A DNA stretch of 64,000 nt from Methylobacterium symbioticum (GCF_902141845.1 NZ_CABFPH010000002.1:62001-126000), one strand, 5' to 3'. Numbered from the stretch's first letter, positions 9,313 to 24,241 are shown. Notes: generated by a model not told the origin, from the sequence alone. Translations and numbers: made by a program.

Positions 9313-10131
9313 CTAATCCCAATGCCGTGGCCAAGTCTCCTCCAGATGCGGACCGAGCCGCACCGGCCACACGCCGGTCGCCAACCCGTCCGGCCCCGTC
9401 TCGACGGCGAGCCCGCACAGGGTGCCCTCCCCCGTGGCCACCTCCCAGCGCGAGCCCGGCGTCTTCTGGATGAAGCGGCGCACCGGCTCCTCCTTCTGCA
9501 TGCCGAGCACAGAATCGTAGTCGCCGCACATGCCGGCATCCGAGAGATAGGCGGTGCCGCCCGGCAGGATACGGTGGTCGGCGGTGGGGGAATGGGTGTG
9601 GGTGCCGACGACGAGGCTCACCCGGCCATCGAGGAAATGGGCGAGCGCCTGCTTCTCGCTCGTCGCCTCGGCGTGCATGTCGACGATGACTGCGTCCGCG
9701 GCCTCGCCGAGCGGACAGGCGGAGACCTGCCGGTCGGCCGCGGTGAAGGGATCGTCGAGGGCGTCCATGAAGACGCGGCCCATGACGTTGACGATGAGGA
9801 CGCGGGCGCCTGCAGCCGTCTCCACGATGCAGGCGCCGCGGCCCGGCGTGCCGGCCGGGTAGTTCGCCGGCCGGATCAGCTTCGGCTGCCGCTCGATGAA
9901 GACGAGCGCCTCGCGCTGATCGAAGCTGTGGTTGCCGAGTGTCACCGCGTCGGCGCCGGCCTGGATGAGCTCGTCGCAGATCGCCTCGGTGATACCGAAG
10001 CCGTGCGCCGCGTTCTCGCCGTTGATCACCACGCAATCGAGCCGCCAGCGCTCACGCAAGCCGGGAAGGTGCTCGCCGACCACCTGACGGCCGGGACGCC
10101 CGACGACGTCGCCAAGGAAGAGAAGACGCAT
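9313..10131 (-). CDS. YmdB-type calcineurin-like metallophosphoesterase (TIGR00282)
   Basis: A 272-residue cytosolic protein, full length for the YmdB/TIGR00282 family of dinuclear-metal phosphoesterases; Bacillus YmdB hydrolyses 2',3'-cyclic nucleotides. Metal-ligand motifs are present in order: FLGDVVG at the N-terminus, INGENAAHGFGIT, LGNHSFD, and GTHTHSPTAD, followed by LSDAGMCGDYDSVLGM. It lies 39 bases downstream of the FTHF cyclo-ligase gene in the same direction, the usual alphaproteobacterial order after 6S RNA, so the two are probably co-transcribed. The physiological substrate in this organism is not shown by the sequence. Confidence 0.88.
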   Translation of the reverse strand: MRLLFLGDVVGRPGRQVVGEHLPGLRERWRLDCVVINGENAAHGFGITEAICDELIQAGADAVTLGNHSFDQREALVFIERQPKLIRPANYPAGTPGRGACIVETAAGARVLIVNVMGRVFMDALDDPFTAADRQVSACPLGEAADAVIVDMHAEATSEKQALAHFLDGRVSLVVGTHTHSPTADHRILPGGTAYLSDAGMCGDYDSVLGMQKEEPVRRFIQKTPGSRWEVATGEGTLCGLAVETGPDGLATGVWPVRLGPHLEETWPRHWD

Positions 10132-10170
10132 GCTGGACCGCGACCGCGTGGGAAGAGAGGCTCTGGAAGG

Positions 10171-10755
10171 TTAGGCGCGTTCGCGCGCGAGCGGAACCGG
10201 CCCGTCCTCGGTCACCACATGGTCGAGCGGCCGGTCGTGCGGCTCGGCCGGCACGGCATCCACCTCCTGGCAGGCGAAGGCGATGCCCACCGTGAGGACG
10301 GGCGCGAGCCGGGTGATCGCGCCGTCGTAGTAGCCGCGTCCGTAGCCGATGCGCTGCCCGCTGCGGTCGAAGGCCGCGAGCGGCACGATCAGCGCGTCGG
10401 GATCGAGGGCAGGCAGGTCGGCATGCGGCTCGCTGAGCCCAAAAGAGCCCGGCACCAGGGCCTCGCCCGCCCGCCACTCGCGAAAGACGAGGCCGGACGG
10501 CGTTACCTGCGGCAGCACCACGCGCTGGCCGCGGGCGAACAGCCCCTCGGCGATCGGGCGTGGATCGATCTCGCTGCGGATCGGCCAGAAGGCGCCGACG
10601 AGCCGGGCGCCGGCGAGCGCCTCCATCGCGAGCACGCTGCGGGCCACCGCGAGCGAGCCGGCCTGGCGCGCCTCCGGCGAGAGGGCGTCGCGCCGCGAGA
10701 GGGCGTCCCGGCGGAGGGCGGCCTTCTCGGCCGATGAAGGAGGGTGCGGAGCCAC
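10171..10755 (-). CDS. 5-formyltetrahydrofolate cyclo-ligase
   Basis: Converts 5-formyl-THF to 5,10-methenyl-THF with ATP, returning a storage folate to the C1 pool. The 194-residue protein has the family landmarks: an N-terminal K/R-rich helix (KAALRRDALSRRDALS), FWPIRSEIDPRP, PQVTPSG, and the C-terminal GQRIGYGRGYYDGAI loop with VGIAFACQEV. The only plausible start is GTG at 10755: the frame upstream is open but has no start codon, and downstream starts would remove the conserved first helix. This GTG lies inside the 3' end of the 6S RNA. E. coli ygfA is also next to ssrS. Confidence 0.88.
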   Translation of the reverse strand: MAPHPPSSAEKAALRRDALSRRDALSPEARQAGSLAVARSVLAMEALAGARLVGAFWPIRSEIDPRPIAEGLFARGQRVVLPQVTPSGLVFREWRAGEALVPGSFGLSEPHADLPALDPDALIVPLAAFDRSGQRIGYGRGYYDGAITRLAPVLTVGIAFACQEVDAVPAEPHDRPLDHVVTEDGPVPLARERA

Positions 10756-10901
10756 GTGAGCCGTTGGAGGATCGATCCCGGGAAACCTACAGCGTAGGTG
10801 GGCGCCGTGTTGGCCAAGTCCACGGACGAGGCCAGGAACAGCTCCCGGGGGAGTCGATAAGGCCCCGGGGAAAGTGCTCCTGACGAACTCTGCAGCCCCG
10901 C
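10746..10901 (-). ncRNA. ssrS: 6S RNA
   Basis: About 156 nt. The RNA mimics an open promoter and sequesters the housekeeping RNA polymerase holoenzyme. Support: position immediately upstream of FTHF cyclo-ligase, as in most proteobacteria; a conserved block on the minus strand (TGGCCAACACGGCGCCCACCT, shortened here, then AGGTTTCCCGGGATCGATCC) resembling alphaproteobacterial 6S; and a ten-pair terminal stem between GCGGGGCTGC at the 5' end (10901-10892) and GTGGCTCCGC at the 3' end (10755-10746), allowing G-U pairs. A TACATG hexamer at 10913-10908 sits seven bases before the inferred 5' end. The boundaries follow from the stem and hexamer and are approximate. Confidence 0.82.
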
Positions 10902-11056
10902 CGCCCTCATGTAGCGACAGGGCGGGCCCCGCGCCAGGGGGCACCCGGCGGTTGTTTCCTTCGGAGCAGCGTTTCGCTAACACCCGCCGGGAACACCCGC
11001 ACGGATTTGAGGAGCCCTCGGCGCCGGACGTCGCGGGCGGCGCGCACCGGGACATC

Positions 11057-11722
11057 ATGACAGCACAGACCAGCGCCGCCGAGGCGGCGACCGAGATCGC
11101 GCCCCTGCCGCAGGCCCGGCTGATCCTCGCCTCGGCCTCGCCGCGCCGCCTCGCCCTGCTCCAGCAGATCGGCATCGAGCCGGACGCGCTGCTGCCGGCC
11201 AATATCGACGAGAGCCCGCGCAAGGCCGAGGCGCCGCGCGACCTCGCCCGGCGGCTCGCTCGCGAAAAGCTCGCTGCGGCCGAGGCCGCGATGCACCGCT
11301 CCGAGACCGTGCCCGCATGGCTGATCGCCGCCGACACGGTGGTCGCGGTGGGCCGGCGCGTTCTGCCCAAGGCCGAGACGCCCGACGAGGCGGCCGATTG
11401 CTTGCGCCTCCTCTCGGGGCGTCAGCACCGCGTCTTCACCACGGTCTGCCTGCTGACGCCGCGCGGCGGCCGGCGGGAGCGCGTGGTCGAGAGCCGGGTG
11501 CGCTTCAAGCGGCTCTCCGGCCGCGAGATCGAGGCCTATCTCGGATCGGGCGAGTGGCGGGGCAAGGCCGGAGGCTACGCGATCCAGGGGTTGGCCGCAG
11601 CCTTCGTGGTGAAGCTCGTCGGTTCGCACAGCGCGGTGGTCGGCCTGCCGCTCTACGAGACGATGAGCCTACTCGAGGGCGAGGGCTTCCCGGTGCGCGC
11701 CCGCTGGGGAGCGATGGCGTGA
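11057..11722 (+). CDS. maf: Maf-like nucleotide pyrophosphatase
   Basis: Maf proteins hydrolyse dTTP/UTP or modified nucleotides to monophosphates and were first known as septum-formation inhibitors. The 221-residue product shows [18 protein letters not shown] near residue 25, then [22 protein letters not shown] (catalytic Asp and Lys), [10 protein letters not shown], and [13 protein letters not shown] near the C-terminus. ATG at 11057 follows a longer open frame that starts in the 6S region; the preceding residues are not family-like. It is transcribed divergently from 6S RNA and overlaps yacG by four bases. Whether it is specific for dTTP/UTP or for the m7GTP-type subfamily is not decided here. 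Confidence 0.88.
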   Translation: MTAQTSAAEAATEIAPLPQARLILASASPRRLALLQQIGIEPDALLPANIDESPRKAEAPRDLARRLAREKLAAAEAAMHRSETVPAWLIAADTVVAVGRRVLPKAETPDEAADCLRLLSGRQHRVFTTVCLLTPRGGRRERVVESRVRFKRLSGREIEAYLGSGEWRGKAGGYAIQGLAAAFVVKLVGSHSAVVGLPLYETMSLLEGEGFPVRARWGAMA

Positions 11723-11928
11723 GCGCGGCGCGCAAGGCCACAGCGAAGACCGCGCCCTGCCCGATTTGCGGCAAGCCGGCGGTCCCGTCCCTCGCGCCGT
11801 TCTGCTCGGAACGCTGCGCCGACATCGATCTCGGCCGCTGGCTCAGCGACCGTTACGTCATCCCCGGCGAGGATGACGGCGAACCGAGCCTGTCCGAGCC
11901 CGAATCCGACCCGACGAAGAAATCGTGA
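11719..11928 (+). CDS. yacG: DNA gyrase inhibitor YacG, zinc-binding
   Basis: A 69-residue zinc protein; in E. coli YacG binds GyrB and inhibits gyrase. The four-Cys site is complete: CPIC near residue 14 and CSERC near residue 30, followed by [16 protein letters not shown], the family's second conserved block, and an acidic tail. The GTG start overlaps the maf stop (GTGA), indicating translational coupling. The order maf-yacG-tRNA-Phe is common in alphaproteobacteria. Confidence 0.88.
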   Translation: MSAARKATAKTAPCPICGKPAVPSLAPFCSERCADIDLGRWLSDRYVIPGEDDGEPSLSEPESDPTKKS

Positions 11929-11947
11929 CGGGAGGCTTCGGAGAGAC

Positions 11948-11976
11948 TGGACAGCGCCGTTTCCGCTCTCTATACC
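11948..11976 (+). promoter_or_regulatory. Candidate sigma-70 promoter for tRNA-Phe
   Basis: TGGACA (11948-11953) and TATACC (11971-11976) are separated by exactly 17 bases, placing transcription start near 11983, about 29 bases before the mature tRNA 5' end. The match is good for a high-G+C alphaproteobacterium but not verified. Confidence 0.5.
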
Positions 11977-12011
11977 CCCGCCATCCGACGCCGCCCTGCG
12001 GCGCGGATGTC

Positions 12012-12087
12012 GCCCAGGTAGCTCAGTTGGTAGAGCATGCGACTGAAAATCGCAGTGTCGGTGGTTCGATTCCGCCCCTGGGCACCA
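12012..12087 (+). tRNA. tRNA-Phe (GAA)
   Basis: A 76-base cloverleaf: acceptor GCCCAGG pairs with CCTGGGC; D arm GCTCAGTTGGTAGAGC; anticodon arm with GAA in CTGAAAA; T arm GGTTCGATTCC; discriminator A and encoded CCA. It is a standard integration target, and an integrase remnant lies 28 bases downstream with its 3' end facing the tRNA. Confidence 0.97.
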
Positions 12088-12115
12088 CAGCCTTTCTAGG
12101 CTCCATACTTTCCAA

Positions 12116-12800
12116 TCATTTAAAAACCGAATTTGTCCCACCGGACGGTATCTCCGTTGAAGTGGGACACGCTACGATCCCCACCGGATCAAGCCGGATC
12201 AGGTGCAAGGCGCCGCCGGCGAGGATCGTCTGCCGCGCCTTCCGGGTGTAGACCGCAGCCTGCTTTGGATTGCGCCAGCCGTAGATTGCCATCAGCTGCA
12301 ACTCCGTCGCGCCGCTCTCGGCGGCGAGGGTCGCCCCGGCCTTCCGCAAGGCATGCGCGTCGCAGTCGATGAGCCCGGCCTCTTCGCACCGTTTCCGGAA
12401 CCAGTTGCCGAACCCATTGGCCGTGAACGGCCGACCGAACTGCCTGATCAGGAAGGCAAGCTCCGTCTCGTGGACAGCCGGGCGCGCGGGCATCGTGTCA
12501 ATCGCCGCCTGCAGGACCGGCAGGACCTGCAGGTCGAGCGTGACCGGGGCGCGGTTCCGATTCGTGTGTTGCGTGTAGCGGAGCCAGCCGGCCGGGATAT
12601 GCTGACGCCCGAGGGCGACCACGTCGGAGCGCCGGCAGCCGGTGAACAGCAGCAGGGCGAGGGCAAGGTAGCCCTTGGTTCCGGGCGGGTGCCGGGCGAT
12701 GAACTGCGTAACCTCGTCCAGGCTCCAGGTGTGGAAGCCGTCGGTGCACCCCTGGAGATAAGGCACGTCGCGCGCCGGATTGGTCTCCGTCAGTGCGGCC
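12116..12800 (-). pseudogene. Tyrosine recombinase (phage-type integrase), 5'-truncated
   Basis: Only the catalytic domain and the segment just before it survive. Recognisable are TETNPARDVPYLQG and GFHTWSLDEV, the first Arg in FTGCRRSDVV, the HxxR box in CDAHALRKAGAT, and GWRNPKQAAVYTRKA carrying the nucleophile Tyr. Upstream of about 12800 the frame remains open to 13162 but encodes no SAM-like N-terminal domain; it is antisense to another decayed gene. The domain would normally be preceded by about 150 residues for DNA core binding, so this copy should be inactive. Its stop lies 28 bases from tRNA-Phe, the usual place for the integrase of an element inserted there. Confidence 0.8.
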
Positions 12801-12825
12801 GAGTTCCCGCCGGCGCGGCGGGATT

Positions 12826-12967
12826 GGCCTCCGAGGCGCGCCCGGCCAAGGTCTTCGTCCGCGAGGGCTCCCCCAAATGGGACGCCTGGGCCGAACACCA
12901 CCGCCGCCTCAGCTGGCCGATGCCGACGCCCGTCCGCTTCGACAGCCAGCGCGCCGAGGGCTGGTGA
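12826..12967 (+). pseudogene. C-terminal fragment of a phage-type hypothetical protein
   Basis: A reading frame ending VFVREGSPKWDAWAEHHRR...RAEGW and a stop resembles the C-termini of small phage or plasmid replication-associated proteins in this genus (recognised from pattern only). There is no start or N-terminal part; upstream bases belong to the opposite-strand integrase. The join marks a rearrangement point near 12800. Confidence 0.4.
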
Positions 12968-13589
12968 TTCGCGAGCGCCTTGCCCCGGCAGGCGTGCCGG
13001 CGTGAGAGGGAACTCGTTGTTCCCAGATCGTCCGCCAGGGCGAAGCGCTCCGGGAAACGCCGGTCCGACCGGCTGATACAGCGTCCGTGAAGTCTGAAAG
13101 CGGGCCTCCTCCTGCCCAACCGTGTCGTCGGCAGCCACGATGCGAAGCCGGTCAGGACCCACAAGCGGGTCAAGCTTGGGATGATGGCGGCCTGGTCGGC
13201 CGGACGGCGCCCTCGGCGCGGCGCCGACAGGACGCTGGAGGCCTCGTCCGCTCGAAGCGCCCTCGACTGGCCGGGGTTGTTCCTGCGCCGGCAGATCCGA
13301 GGACTGCCGAGGCGCAGCGCTACCTGTTCGATTGGATCTGAGCGCAGACCGAGGGCGAAGGCTTCAGCGATCCCTGCCCCCGCCGCGGCTGGAAGCGCCG
13401 CTCCGCCCTCAACCTCATCACCTGGGCCATCGACATCATCGTCGACGGGCTTGGTGGCGACGAGAGGAGCGGAGAGCGCGCCTGCCTGCGGTCCTCTCTT
13501 GGCACGTGCACAACCACAGCGAGACCCGAAGCAGGTTGCCGATCTGGTTCAGAGTGAAACGCGATCACAGGCCGAGGGGGACGGGACCG
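12968..13589. other. Decayed element DNA without an intact gene
   Basis: Several short plus-strand frames are open but each ends quickly. One patch near 13365-13450 reads CPRRGWKRRSALNLITWAIDI, which looks protein-like but has no start or stop context. The six-base dyad GGGAAC-N5-GTTCCC near 13013-13029 is probably chance. I cannot name any gene here. Confidence 0.4.
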
Positions 13590-14252
13590 TGGCACGCCGG
13601 CGCAAGACACCATCCGTGACGCTCGCCACTGTGCGGGTACTGTCCGAGATCCCGACGCAGACGCTGAGCCGGGACATGGATCCGACACCCAAACGCCTGA
13701 TGCCGGCGGGATACCCGGTCGCGATGCAGCTCGGGACGGGCCACGTCTAGATCATCGGGCCCAAGTGCTTCAGCCCGATCGGCTGCACGCCCGCGGGCAG
13801 CTCGACCCGGTGCAGGGCCGACGCAACGGCGAGCTGTTCGAGGCCGGGCAGAAGCTGCGCCACCACCACTACCTCGCGGGTCTGTCGGGCTTTCCCGCGA
13901 ACGACCTGAGCCGGACCGGGCCGAGCGACCGGGCGACGCGCCGCCGATTACCGAGACGATGGAGCGCAACCAGCGTGCGCTGCGGGCTGCGGAATGGGCC
14001 CTGGACCCCGACGCATGGCAGGTTGTGCGGGCCATCGTCATTCTCAAGCAGGGGCTCTGGGAGGCCGGCGGCGCGGTGGGCTTCGGCAACCGCATGGCCG
14101 CGGCGGCAGTGGCGCTCGACAGGCTGCGCCGCGGACTTGGTGGGCTCGCCGAACTGTGGGGCTTCACCGTGCCACAGCGGCCTGTGACGCCAACCGAGGC
14201 GCCGGTGAGCGGTGCATTACGAGTGGCGGACAAGGTGGCAAACGTCAGCTAG
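13590..14252 (+). pseudogene. Multiply frameshifted phage-like hypothetical gene
   Basis: Three successive frames on the same strand join into one plausible protein. The first runs through LSEIPTQTLSRDMDPTPKRL and stops at a TAG near 13748. The second contains QPDRLHARGQLDPVQGRRNG and FEAGQKLRHHHYLAGLSG. The third, after a shift near 13918, contains PPITETMERNQRALRAAEW, DPDAWQVVRAIVILKQGLW and ends at 14252. The pattern is of a gene of about 200-220 residues broken by at least one stop and one frameshift. Proteins of this shape occur in alphaproteobacterial prophages, but I do not know the function. The last 97 codons (from ATG 13959) are open and could still be translated. Confidence 0.5.
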
Positions 14253-14766
14253 CTTGGCATGACGTTACGTGGTGGGTCCGCTATCACGCGGCACTGCCGG
14301 GATTGCGCTTTCGCCATGTCCTGACCCATTGCGGATGTTCCACCGCCCGCCTCGGGAGGTCCGCTTCAAATTCTGGAGCAGACATAGCGCCGAAGAGGTC
14401 TCACCAACCCGAACGCGCTTGTTGATCTCCTTTGCGCTGTTCCACAGCCGGACCTGAAGTCCCGCCTGTAATCAAGCAGATGCAATGCCAGGTCACCTCC
14501 GAGAGGAAGCGGTCTCATTCACGTTTGACTATGGCTGGAGACAGCCATCGGGACCAGCATTCGTGGCCGCGGCGCCCAGAAGAGCTGTTTTTCGCACAGG
14601 ATCGCCGACTTGCCTAGCTTCGGAGCTCCACGACGCGCTTGCGGCTGTGGACATTTATCTCTTCCGGCCGTGAGCGAGAAGCCTGCGCACGGCCCGTCCA
14701 AAGACTGCGATTGAGGCTGCTCATAGGCCGCAAGGAATCTTTACGCTGGCTGACAGCCTTGGCAGG
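14253..14766. other. Gene-free end of the decayed segment
   Basis: About 510 bases between the broken phage-like gene and the hybrid kinase stop. Base composition is more A+T-rich than neighbours and only short unconvincing frames are present. No terminator, tRNA or repeat was recognised. Confidence 0.4.
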
Positions 14767-16862
14767 TCAATCCGCGTCATGACCGTCACTACTCTGCTCA
14801 GGGTCGTTCAGCAATACGCCTAACATCTCGATCAGGTCCGTCGCGCGGTAGGGCTTCTGTAGCAACTCGAAACCATTTGTATCCTGATTTTCCTGTAGGT
14901 ATCCGGAAGCCAGCAGAATTGGTATCTGCGGCCATTTCTGGCGAATGGTGTGCCCCAATTCGATACCAGTCATCGCGCCCGGCATGTTCACGTCGCTGAA
15001 GACGAGGGCGACGTTCGGCTCTTTCTCAAGTATGCGCATGGCCTCGCTACCATCATGCGCGCTGAGGACTTTGAAGGCGAGCGACTCGAAGGTAGAGGTG
15101 ACGGTATAGCGGACGTCGGCATCGTCCTCGACGACGAGAACGGCACGGCCTGCACCGTCCACGGCACCCGTCGTTTCAACTCTCGCAGCTTGGTCGACCG
15201 TCTCCGAGGCAGAGCCCTGCTTGGCGAGCGCGGGCAAGCTGATGACGAAGCGGGTGCCCTGGCCGGGGCTGCTGTCGACCGTGATGATGCCCCCGCTCTG
15301 CTGCACGAAGCCGTAGACCATGCTGAGGCCGAGGCCGGTGCCTTTGCCAACCTCTTTCGTCGTGAAGAAAGGCTCGAACACTCGAGCGAGGACAGCGGGC
15401 GACATGCCCCTGCCGGTGTCAACGATCGAGATCTCTACGAAGCGAGTGCCCTCACGGCCGTCCTGTTCAGGGGGGGCGCGGCGCTGTATGCGGATGTCCA
15501 GCCTGCCTCCGTTCGGCATCGCGTCCCGCGCATTGACGGCGAGGTTGATGATCGCAGCCTCGAACTGAGCGTGATCGACGCAGACGTCCGGCAGTTCCTC
15601 CGCCAAGTCCGTGGAAATCGTGATCCGCTCGCCGAGCGTACGCTCGAGCAGCTTGACCAGACCCGGCATGAAGGAGGTGAACTCCAGGGCCCTGGGCTGC
15701 AGGGGAGAACGCCGGGAGAAAGCCAGTAGACGGCTGGTGAGTTCGGCGCAGCGATGCGCCCCCTCGATGGCGCTCTCGAGACGGCGGAGGACCCTTTCAT
15801 CGCTCTGCAGTGATCCTTTCACGAGGTCGAGGTTGCCGATCACGATGCTCAGCATGTTGTTGAAGTCGTGCGCGATGCCGCCGGTCAGGCGGCCGACCGC
15901 TTCGAGCTTCGAGGCGTGCTGCAGGCTGAGTTCGAGCTCCTTCCGCTCGGTGACATCGAACCACATTCCTAAGAGTTCGGCGGCCGTGTCACCCTCGCCG
16001 CGGCGCACCACAACCTGATCGAGGATGTGCCGATCCGCCCCGTCGGCGTTGCGCCAGCGATATTCCAGCGCCACCGCACCCACTTCCGATACGCTGCGTA
16101 GCTCCGCGAACACGCGGTCGGTGTCATCGGGATCGAGGCGGGATTCCCAGAGATTCGCGGTCGCGAAAGCTTCGCGCGAGAAGCCGGTGATACGTTCGAT
16201 GCTGTCATTCGTGAAGTGAAGCCGTCGGTTTTCCTCGCCGAGCGGGGCGGTGTAGAGCGCGATCGGCAGACTGCGCAGCACCGCGGCTTGGTGCTCCTCG
16301 CGCCTGCGAAGGGCCTGCTCGGCCTCCAGCTTCTCGCCGCGCACGCGCAGGTTTTCAAGCAGGAGCCGCTTCTCGGCCGCCGCCTTGTGCTTGATCTCCT
16401 CGGTCTTCCGGTAAAGATCGACGAAAACCTCAACTTTCGACTTGAGGACGAGGGGCTGGATGGGTTTGAAGACATAGTCGACCGCTCCCGCGGAGTAGCC
16501 GCGGAAGACGTGCATGTCGTCCTTGTTGTGCGCCGTCAGGAACAGGATCGGAACGCGGGAGCTGCGCGAGCGGCTGCGGATCATAGCGGCGACCTCGTAG
16601 CCGTCGATGCGCGGCATCTGGACGTCGAGCAGGATGAGAGCGAAGTCCTCCCGCAGCGTCCGGCGCAGAGCCTCCTCCGGCGAGGCCGCCAGGACGAGAT
16701 CGAGCGCCGGGTCGGCGAGGATCTCGGAGGCGGCGAGCAGATTGCGCCGGTCATCGTCGACGATCAGGATCTTCGCCCTGACCGGAGGCAGCTCCGGGAA
16801 CGCGGCCTCCGACCCGTCTCCAGCGTTCGCGCCCATTGAAGGGGATGCCTCCGGTCGCCCGA

Positions 16863-16866
<4 letters not shown>
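14767..16866 (-). CDS. REC-PAS-HisKA-HATPase-REC hybrid histidine kinase
   Basis: A 699-residue cytosolic kinase. The N-terminal receiver (residues 32-150) has [10 protein letters not shown], phospho-Asp 81 in [12 protein letters not shown] and FKPI. A short coiled linker (150-190) and a PAS domain (195-305, [14 protein letters not shown] to FDVTERKE) follow. HisKA carries His333 in GGIAHDFNN, then HATPase ([29 protein letters not shown]) and a C-terminal receiver ([23 protein letters not shown]). Its GTG start overlaps the stop of the giant HAMP kinase (GTGA), so the two are coupled. The N-terminal receiver is a plausible acceptor for phosphate from the upstream kinase, giving a relay, but that is inference. 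Confidence 0.9.
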
Positions 16867-22673
<5,807 letters not shown>

Positions 22674-23076
22674 GTGGACACACCTGCGGACGGGAAGGTC
22701 CGCCTGTCTGCGAGCAACTCAGCTGTCGGCACAGTGTCATTGGCTGACGCGGCGTGAGGCTGATCGTTGGCCCGCTGAGAGGCGGCAACCGACGCTCGTA
22801 CGGGCACGTCTCGCGAGGCGCAAGCTCAACCGAGGGTAGTAGCGGAATACCATCTCGAAGCATCGGCGTCGCCCTGCTACGCTGTGCCCGCTTTCCCCGA
22901 TCCTCGCAGGTTGATCCACCCCGATCGCGGTGATGGTTCCTGGACCGAACGCAGACTACGTGAGGGTAACCGAGGGGGCGCTTCACTGTCGGCCGATGCT
23001 GAGGTTCACCCCGGCACCGTGTCATGCTCCTGCCATGCTCGCCGTCACGCCCGCCTGATAGGCCGCCTCGGGCTGA
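22674..23076. promoter_or_regulatory. Upstream region of the giant kinase, no gene
   Basis: About 400 bases that should contain the promoter for the two-kinase operon. A weak AGGTGTG lies shortly before the ATG at 22673. I see no clear -10/-35 pair, dyad or small gene, and the far end runs into the HNH remnant. Confidence 0.4.
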
Positions 23077-23388
23077 GTCAAGCCGCGCCTCGCCACGCTC
23101 GATCCCCGGCGGGCCAAGCCGCCGCCGAAGGCGGCCGATCCGCACTACCTGACCCCGGAGCATCACGCCTGGCGCGCTGCGGTCATCGCCCGGGCCGAAG
23201 GCCGCCGCCAGTGGCCGGGCGGCTGCAGCAAGGCCGCGCCGCGACGCCGCATGTTTGCCGACCACATCATGGAGCGAAAGGACGGCGGCCTGGCCCTCGG
23301 CCCGGCGAACGGGCAGTGCCTGTGCGGGCAGCATCACTCGCTGAAGACGGCCTACGGGAACGCGAAGCGGCAGGCTGCCGGAAGCTAG
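23077..23388 (+). pseudogene. HNH endonuclease remnant lacking a start codon
   Basis: An open frame of 103 codons whose sequence is a recognisable phage-type HNH nuclease: RLATLDPRRAKPPPKAADPHYL, then AWRAAVIARAEGRR, FADHIMERKDGG (first His of the motif), GPANGQCLCGQHHSLKT (Asn and final His). A TGA immediately precedes the first codon (GTC), and there is no ATG, GTG or TTG before the conserved region, so translation initiation appears lost. One Cys of a first Zn pair seems replaced (GGCSKAA). HNH genes of this type usually sit next to terminase genes, none of which is present. It indicates that phage DNA flanks the kinase block on this side too. Confidence 0.65.
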
Positions 23389-23593
23389 TGGCTCAGATCT
23401 GACGCTCGCCCCCAAACGAACGAGCCAGCGCAGGGCGGAAGGCGCGCTCCGCCGGCACGCCCGCAGGTGGACGTTCCGTCTCCGACCCGATTTCAGCATT
23501 CCGGACATTGCCCAGTCTTCTCGATAGCGGTCATCAACGGGCTATCGTTCAAGATCAGCTCGGTTTGAAAGGCGGAATGTGGCAAGACAGCCA

Positions 23594-24082
23594 TTAGGTC
23601 TTGTCCGGCTGCGTTGTGGCAGCCGCGACCGCTCCAACTCCGTTGCTCAAGTCTACGCCCGTGTGAGGCGGTGCGCCGCTCGGCAAGACTGGCGCTGCTG
23701 AAGATTCGTCGCTCACCGGCTCAAGGCCAGCTTCTACCTCACGGATGAGGTCCGCGAAGTCATATGGTTTCCTGAGAAGGCGTGCGCGCGATGGAAGCTC
23801 GCGCTCGGGATCCACCTGACCTCCAGAGGTGACGATGATACCGACTGTTGGCCAACGGTGGTCAACGAAGTGGGCCAAGGCGATACCGTCGCCCACAACG
23901 TTCCGCCCGATGATCAGCATGCGCACGAGAGCTGATCCTTCAAGCACTTTTACTGCCTCAGCGGCCGTGCGGACCTCGATGGTCTGGAAGCCCACATCCG
24001 CCAGCATGTCGGCTGTGACCATACGGATGAGTACGTCCGTCTCCGCAATGAGGATGGCTATCTGTCTACGATCAGCGGTCAC
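23594..24082 (-). CDS. Receiver-domain protein lacking the phosphoacceptor Asp
   Basis: A 162-residue single-domain protein. The receiver fold is clear (IAILIAETDVLIRMVTADML; VEVRTAAEAVKVLEG; VGIIVTSGG; RLLRKPYDFADLIREVEAG) with the conserved Lys in RKPY. The acidic pocket reads AETD instead of EDD, and the segment where the phospho-Asp should be is LIIGRNVVGDG with no Asp at the expected position, so it is probably a pseudo-receiver. The C-terminal 35 residues are Ala/Pro-rich. GTG at 24082, preceded by AGAGAAG, is preferred to the ATG at 24298 whose extra residues are not receiver-like. It lies in the same direction upstream of the giant kinase, beyond the HNH remnant, and could be an allosteric partner. 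Confidence 0.7.
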   Translation of the reverse strand: MTADRRQIAILIAETDVLIRMVTADMLADVGFQTIEVRTAAEAVKVLEGSALVRMLIIGRNVVGDGIALAHFVDHRWPTVGIIVTSGGQVDPERELPSRARLLRKPYDFADLIREVEAGLEPVSDESSAAPVLPSGAPPHTGVDLSNGVGAVAAATTQPDKT

Positions 24083-24220
24083 CGGGGCTTCTCTTGATCT
24101 GAAACTTACAGTTGCCAGAACGCGGAATTCGGGGCTTCCCGACAGGGGGATGTACCCGCTCGATAGATTCGAGGACCAAAGTCCTGTCGAGCCAATGAGC
24201 ACGGGCTGCCTAAATCGAAT

Positions 24221-24241
24221 GCAATTGCAACCGTCAATTGC
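24221..24241. promoter_or_regulatory. Perfect 7-bp dyad upstream of the pseudo-receiver gene
   Basis: GCAATTG-N7-CAATTGC lies 139 bases upstream of the GTG at 24082 in an A+T-rich patch with other TTGCA-like words nearby. It could be an operator; no regulator can be assigned. Confidence 0.3.

Noticed and set aside
13009..13035. GGGAAC-N5-GTTCCC dyad as an operator
   Set aside because: It lies in decayed sequence with no gene start nearby and is short enough to be chance.
22884..23402. 172-codon plus-strand frame across the HNH remnant
   Set aside because: It is out of frame with the clear HNH motif translation and has no signature of its own.
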